Source: Lactuca virosa
Taxonomy: Eukaryota > Streptophyta > Magnoliopsida > Asterales > Asteraceae
Direction of reading: 5' to 3'
NCBI GenBank assembly: GCA_928212115.1
Contig: CAKMRJ010003334.1
Span: 19,446,809-19,510,808, forward strand
DNA: 64,000 nt
In this document: piece after piece, positions 58,933 to 64,000 of the stretch
Layout of the letters: each line of letters opens with the position of its first letter
How positions within the stretch are numbered: position 1 is the stretch's first letter
Notes under the pieces: model-generated
What the model saw: the letters and a program-made list of their open reading frames with translations, nothing else
What the model was told of the DNA's origin: nothing
Databases searched by the model: none
Translations under genes and position numbers: made by a program

Positions 58933-60547
58933 TGTTGAACATTACCCATTTGCACTTTTATCACCATTTGCACTTTTATCAAATTTTTAAAAAGGATGTT
59001 GAGAACCGAGGTGATCATGAAACCGGAAAAAAACAATGTGTTTTGGTTGATAGATATGTTAACAACACATGTAGCTCTATCTCACCAAAAAAAGGTCAAT
59101 GCTGTAATCTGTTCTTTGATTGTTATCTTCATCATTTTTTTTTCTTTTACTTATTTATTCTATTGTGATTATACTAATAAATAATAATAAAAGTTATTAC
59201 AACTATATTTATATACATAAAAACATACAAAGAGTTCATAAATGTAACATATCCATTTCCAAAATACATTCAAGCGGATACAATAATTGAAATGACAATA
59301 ATAATAATAAATACCAAACTTGTTAACAAAATTCATCTGTTTTTTTACGGCACGGCCTCACCTGTACCAAATGACATGTTTAAAATAAATTTAATGACAA
59401 TCAAAAGTACTTAAAAATACAACTTAATTTTTTTTATCTCATTTTTATTTGAACAACCTCGTTCCCACCCAAGCGAATATATAAATATATACACAAACCC
59501 AATGCTATAATCAAATCTGGTAAAAAGTAAAACAACAAATGATAGAATATATTTTGGTTTTTTTCGCATATGATATTCTTCTCAATATCTCCAATATTAA
59601 CTACACTTGATGTTTAAAGAAATCTAAGTTGTTTTCTCAATTTTGGTTGTTCTTTTCTCAACATAAAGTTTTAGAACCACTAAAAAGAAAAATTATCAAA
59701 TAATAAATATGAAAGAAATTTTATCCTCTGATCTTCATGTCTATCCAACTTTTTCTTATTCTCCATCAAACCTGCAACCAAACCAAGGAGAAATCAGGTA
59801 AACTTTTCTGCTCTCACTGTTCTATTTGTACTTCCTCGATATTAAAAAAAAAGTAAGAAGAAAACCACATATATGAGACAGAAAATTTTGTTGAAACCTA
59901 AACCAAGAACATACACCGTATGTATGTGAACATAAAGGTTATATGCTATGTTTGTGCATAAAATCAAACAAACCACCTCTAAGAAAATAACGAACACAAA
60001 GAAGGTTCTGATATCAAACGAAAACAAAAGATCTAAGATTTGCGGAGTCCGGTAGTTGACTGGCGATGGATTAGTTTGAGATGGTGTTGGATGGTGACCA
60101 ATGATGGTGTTGGTGGTGTTAAATGGTGGTGTCGGCAGCACATGGTGCAGGCTACTGGTTGGGCCGGTGGGTGGGGGAGTTTGGCTCGATCAGAAAGACA
60201 GAGCCAATGAAGACCACATGTTAATCTGATAATATAGGTTGAGATTTGTGTTTCTTTGTTGGGTAATTTTGTCCATTTGATTGATTGTGTGTTTTTTAAT
60301 CAGTTTTCAACCATTGGATTAGAAAGTTGGGATCATGATCCGTGTGAACTTTCAATTAAAAGAGTGTGATAAAGTGGAAGGATCGCTGAACAGGGAATAC
60401 TTATTTGACCATGCATCAGAAATTTGTACATCAAGCTGTATAATTTGTCTTTTGAGACATTTTTTTAAGATGTGCTTAAATTTATTGTACAACATGCATA
60501 AAAATTTGTGTTTGACATTGAAGATAAATGCTTTATAAATATAATAG

Positions 60548-60597
<50 letters not shown>
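58933..60597. other. AT-rich non-coding DNA
   Basis: No gene recognised. A GATGGTGTTGG-type minisatellite lies near 60065-60130, and the stretch ends in a (TA)n tract at 60550-60597. Confidence 0.55.
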
Positions 60598-60598
<1 letters not shown>

Positions 60599-61900
60599 TA
60601 GTCGTTTACCCGCGCAATGCGGCGGCGGTAAATAGCTTCTTTCGGCAATTAGTTTCATTCGTAAACATGTTATAACAACAAATCATATTTTAATATGGTT
60701 AAAATTATAATTTGATAGTTACTTAACAATGCTAACCAATTTTATTAAAAGGAGAAAAAAAAATTAGTAAGGAACCACATCTAAAATATATTGACTTGTT
60801 CTATAAATAATAAATAAGTAATTCATATTAGATATATATTATGAGAATACTTATCGTTTTTAATTTAAATTGATTCATCTAATAAGAAGTATTTACCCTT
60901 TTAGCCGGAACTTATATGAAAATATCTTGATCCATTTATAGTATAACAAATTTTAATATAAATCCATAATTACAATAAATAATGCAACCTTAAACTTTAA
61001 ATAAATAAAAAAACTCACAACTTTCAAAAAATTAAAATAAATAAATGAAATAATATTTTTTTTGATATTAAAAGAATATTGATTTCACGTAGAAATTTCT
61101 CATCGTTTAGAAAAACTAAAGGAATTTATACAAAGTAAATTTAATCAATAAAATAACCACTATAATTTTTTGTATTGATTATAAAATATTTGGAGTCTAA
61201 TAAAATTATAACATTTACTTTTTGGGAATAAAATAATATTTACAAGTTTCATTAAGTTTTTTTTGGGAATAAAATAACACCGATGGCCTTTTTATTCCAC
61301 ACTTCTTTTCTCTCTTTCCAAATCATAATTGAATGAAGAAAGAATATCCTAATATCAACTCCTTTTTGGAAACTTAGCACATATTTATCATCTCTCCAAT
61401 CTAATTTTTATTATTTCAATCCTCGAAAAAAAATAGATCACAAAATTGATGATCATTTAAGTGCTTATCTTTATAATCAAGACAATAATCTTTCAATCTT
61501 TGCAATTGCTCCATCAAAATTCCAACCAGGTCGATATAATATACCAAAAATGACCATCTTTTAGACTAATGACCCTTAAAATTAGAAAATCCATTTTGTA
61601 ACAAATACCCCTCGTTTTCCAAAGTATTACCTAATGTTCTTTCATAAAGGTTTTAGTGATGGAAGATGATCTTGAAAATGTTTTCCACGTACATTAAGCA
61701 GAAGCAAATTTTGAATCATTTCAGGGCTCAAAACACCTAAAACAAATTTATATAAGCCTTCTTCAAAATCTTCACAACACAAACATAGTGGTTAAGGTAG
61801 ATCAGGATTCATTACAGATACTACGACAGAGAGAGGGAGTTCAGGTTCCAACACCCATGAGTCTGCACGAAGTCAAGATCGAGCCGCAATAGATCGCTAG
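60598..61900 (-). mobile_element. Helitron-type 3' terminus and AT-rich body
   Basis: Minus strand terminus CTAG followed by T, with a GC hairpin CCGC...GCGG (60609-60625) just inside. It shares ACCCGCGCAATGC and nearby sequence with the terminus at 49541. The other end is not found, so the right limit is arbitrary. No gene. Confidence 0.4.
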
Positions 61901-62825
61901 CATGTAATTTGAATTCTCCTTTCTGGGATGATTTTATTGTTATGGTACTGCGTCAATGTTAGTAAGTGTATTTCAGAATATTATATTTCCTGCCTATGAA
62001 TGAGTTATATGTCATTTGCATACCATGGATGTTGGAGTAGTAGTTCGAAGATGTTTCCCTTTAGAGCAGATTCTCAGGATGCAGTCATTGTAGCAAGTGT
62101 TATTTGGGACTCGAAAAGTATTTCTCTAGTTTTCAGGGGGTGGTAGCGTCACTGTATTGGTTAGTTTTGGAGCACTAGCAGCGGTAAGCATCAGTTTTTA
62201 GCAGAACGATCATGGAGTGGTAAGAAGAAATGGGAATCCTTCCCAGGCAGTAAGTTGTAAGGAGCTAGTTGAATCAAAGTGGGGGAGAACCCTCCAAGTA
62301 TTCAGGAGTAGAAGTAAGTGAGGAGTTGGGATGAGTTCGCAACTTTGTTGAGTAGGATAATAGTCCGAGTGGTTGTTTGGAATGAGAAACGCGTAAGTTA
62401 GGAGTTTGGGAAACTTCCCATTGTTGAGTTCGTGTAATAGCGATCAGTAGATGATTGGTTTGGGAAACCAGGTTGAAGTTTTTCTCGGCAGGATGTGATT
62501 TTAGCCTGGATGTAAGACTACGGGATAGCCGTAGCATTCACCAGTAGGAAGACAGTGCGGGAAGAGTAGTAAGGCTATGGGAGGACCATAGTAATCACGT
62601 TAGATGATAACTGGTTTAGAAAACCAGGTTGGAGGATCGCCAGCAGGACTCGAGTCAGTCAAGATGTAGATTGAGTGAATGTCCGGCATGGGATGCTTTC
62701 GGATTAGTAGTCAGTGTAGAGGAAGCATGGGGAGTGTGGTAAGATTGTGGGATAGCCGCAACATTTTTTAGTAGCCAGATAGAGGAGTGTGGGCGAGGGC
62801 CCGTATCTCCTAGTTAGCAGAGTGT

Positions 62826-63065
62826 GGGCGAGGCCCGTAACTCCTAGTTAGTATGATCAGGATCAGGTAGACATAGTTCGTTGAGATTCAGTATGGAGAC
62901 AGGCCTGTATAGCCCTAGATAGGTGAGACCTGAGGGAGAGGCCACTCCAGTATACAGTTGGGTGAGACCCATGGGCGAGGCATGTATGTTAGTAGCAGTA
63001 CAGGTGAGACTAGAGGGAGAGACCGCTCTAAGATATAGTTTGGGTGAGACCCGTGGGCGAGGCCC
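62826..63065 (+). repeat. Hairpin units with GAG loop
   Basis: GGGC-GAG-GCCC at 62826-62836 and 63055-63065, GGGT-GAG-ACCC at 63042-63052 and near 62951, with shorter GGT-GAG-ACC forms between. Confidence 0.8.
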
Positions 63066-63982
63066 GTGAGATTTCAGTGGTGCAGGTGGGACCTGGTAGA
63101 GACATTAGACTCAAGATAAGGGATCGAGGATCCCAGGATTTAGAGATCCAGAGTGGCAAGGTAGACAGAGCAGTTTTAGTTAGCCGAAGTTTCGTTCGGA
63201 AGTCGCTGAGAGTGACTGAGAGATGGAGTTTGAGTTCAATAACTGGTAGGAGTCTGGTAGTCAAGGTGATGGCAGATTAGTTGGGACCGAGGCGGTCTCG
63301 GTACATCCGGAGAGCGGATAAGAGACAGATGAACCTTCAGTCAGGGACAGCGATAGGAGGATTCGGGAGTGGAAGTGGTTGGTTGACCGAGAGGTGCTAG
63401 GCCCCTCGCAACAGGATTAAATAACCTCAGAGTGAGTGATTTGACTCTGTTGCGCAGCTCTCGTATGAGTCTAACCGTTGCAGGGATGAGTCTATTACTC
63501 GAAATATTATCTTATCCATCCACTGGGAGGGATTTTCAGCATCAGTATAGAGAAAGAGAAAGCACTCAGTATGTATCAGTGAAGTGATCAGCACTGGGAG
63601 TGGCTGGAAAGGTAGGTTCAGCGAAGGGTATGTCCTTCACAGAGGAAGTAAAGGCTGTTGTTTTTGGGAAGTGCCTTGGGAAGGCCAGTGAACGCACAGG
63701 AGGAAGGGGTAAACCCCTAGGATGTCCAGCATAACTACTCGAGGAGTACCGAAAGGATTATCAGTTGGGAAAGAGTCGTGATCTCAGGATTGTTGGTGAG
63801 CAGAGTTTTCTCGAGGTTCTTACCCTCAAGGATTAGTTTTGGCTGAATGACCGGGCGGAAGGTCAATGAAAGTGATTCTTCGAGGATCGGGCTCAGTAGG
63901 AGAGGTATTCACCAAGCAGAAATATTGTGAGCAGATTGCAAGATTGTTGGCTGTAGCGGACTTTGAGGACGAAGTCTAGTTT

Positions 63983-63996
63983 AAGTGGGGGAGAGT
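63983..63996 (+). promoter_or_regulatory. Polypurine tract before a truncated 3' LTR
   Basis: AAGTGGGGGAGAGT followed by TGTA at 63997-64000, the first bases of an LTR that continues beyond the window. Confidence 0.85.
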
Positions 63997-64000
63997 TGTA

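Larger units (their letters stand above)
62000..63996 (+). mobile_element. 3' internal part of an LTR element without pol
   Basis: The last codons before 63979 read DFEDEV-stop as in pol of A, then a polypurine tract leads into TGTA. Yet upstream for almost 2 kb there is no integrase or RT frame, only GA-rich sequence with hairpin units GGGT-GAG-ACCC and GGGC-GAG-GCCC (62826-63065). A second AAGTGGGGGAGAA lies at 62276. It looks like a non-autonomous relative. The left limit is approximate. Confidence 0.55.

Overview
This is plant nuclear DNA, almost certainly from a dicot and most likely from the lettuce/chicory side of the Asteraceae. That last step is inference: the ACTCGnCGAGT boxes and LTR styles look familiar from lettuce, and I could not run a search. 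AT-rich non-coding DNA alternates with GC-richer retroelement coding blocks. I find no intact host gene, rRNA, tRNA or CRISPR array. The window is a graveyard of nested transposable elements, many with exact target-site duplications (TSDs) that fix their borders.

Layout. 1-3261: AT-rich DNA without a gene. 3267-11978: element A, a minus-strand Ty3/gypsy chromovirus (Del/Tekay-like) with LTRs, iMet primer site, gag, broken pol and TSD AAATA. 11984-16044: a Helitron 3' end, a decayed gene-like fragment and a degenerate tandem repeat. 16045-22745: three solo LTRs nested in one another, M containing L containing K. 22746-23874: LTR fragment N and unclassified DNA. 23875-33523: element C, a plus-strand relative of A, with a second copy of the primer site and leader start after its right LTR. 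33524-34081: LTR fragment H. 34082-37584: non-coding. 37585-44604: LTR fragment F, the left part of Ty3/gypsy element D (LTR, primer site, start of gag), and LTR G split by a 3.07 kb solo LTR. 44605-49490: a long direct repeat pair (E) flanking a SINE and a hAT MITE. 49541 onward: a Helitron end, then a 4.74 kb Mutator-like element (50668-55406) with a broken transposase gene and a convergent, intact GRF zinc-finger gene. 55419-56997: a hAT-like element. 57143-58923: a MULE-like element with roughly 500 bp inverted repeats. 60598: another Helitron end. About 62000-63996: the non-coding tail of a further LTR element whose 3' LTR starts at 63997.

The most interesting signals are shared across families. 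(1) Eight or more LTRs of different families carry the same putative intron: donor AG/GTGAGT, an array of short hairpins whose stems change in a compensatory way, a very conserved CTCACTAAGCTT...GCTTAC box 35-40 nt before a TTTCAG/GT acceptor. (2) Elements A and C both have a 67-72 nt intron-like gap at the same codon between gag and protease. (3) Clusters of pseudo-palindromic 11-mers flank the LTR core promoter; different families use different words but the same architecture. (4) The Mutator-like element places a GRF zinc-finger gene where maize MuDR has mudrB. (5) Both chromovirus leaders have a dimer-site-like hairpin with a self-complementary loop.

How the parts fit. A and C were full gag-pol elements. 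Their pol frames are closed mainly by transition mutations (CGA to TGA, CAG to TAG, TGG to TAG/TGA), the pattern expected from decay of methylated cytosines. Many of the LTR copies are solo LTRs, so LTR-LTR recombination has been removing internal regions.
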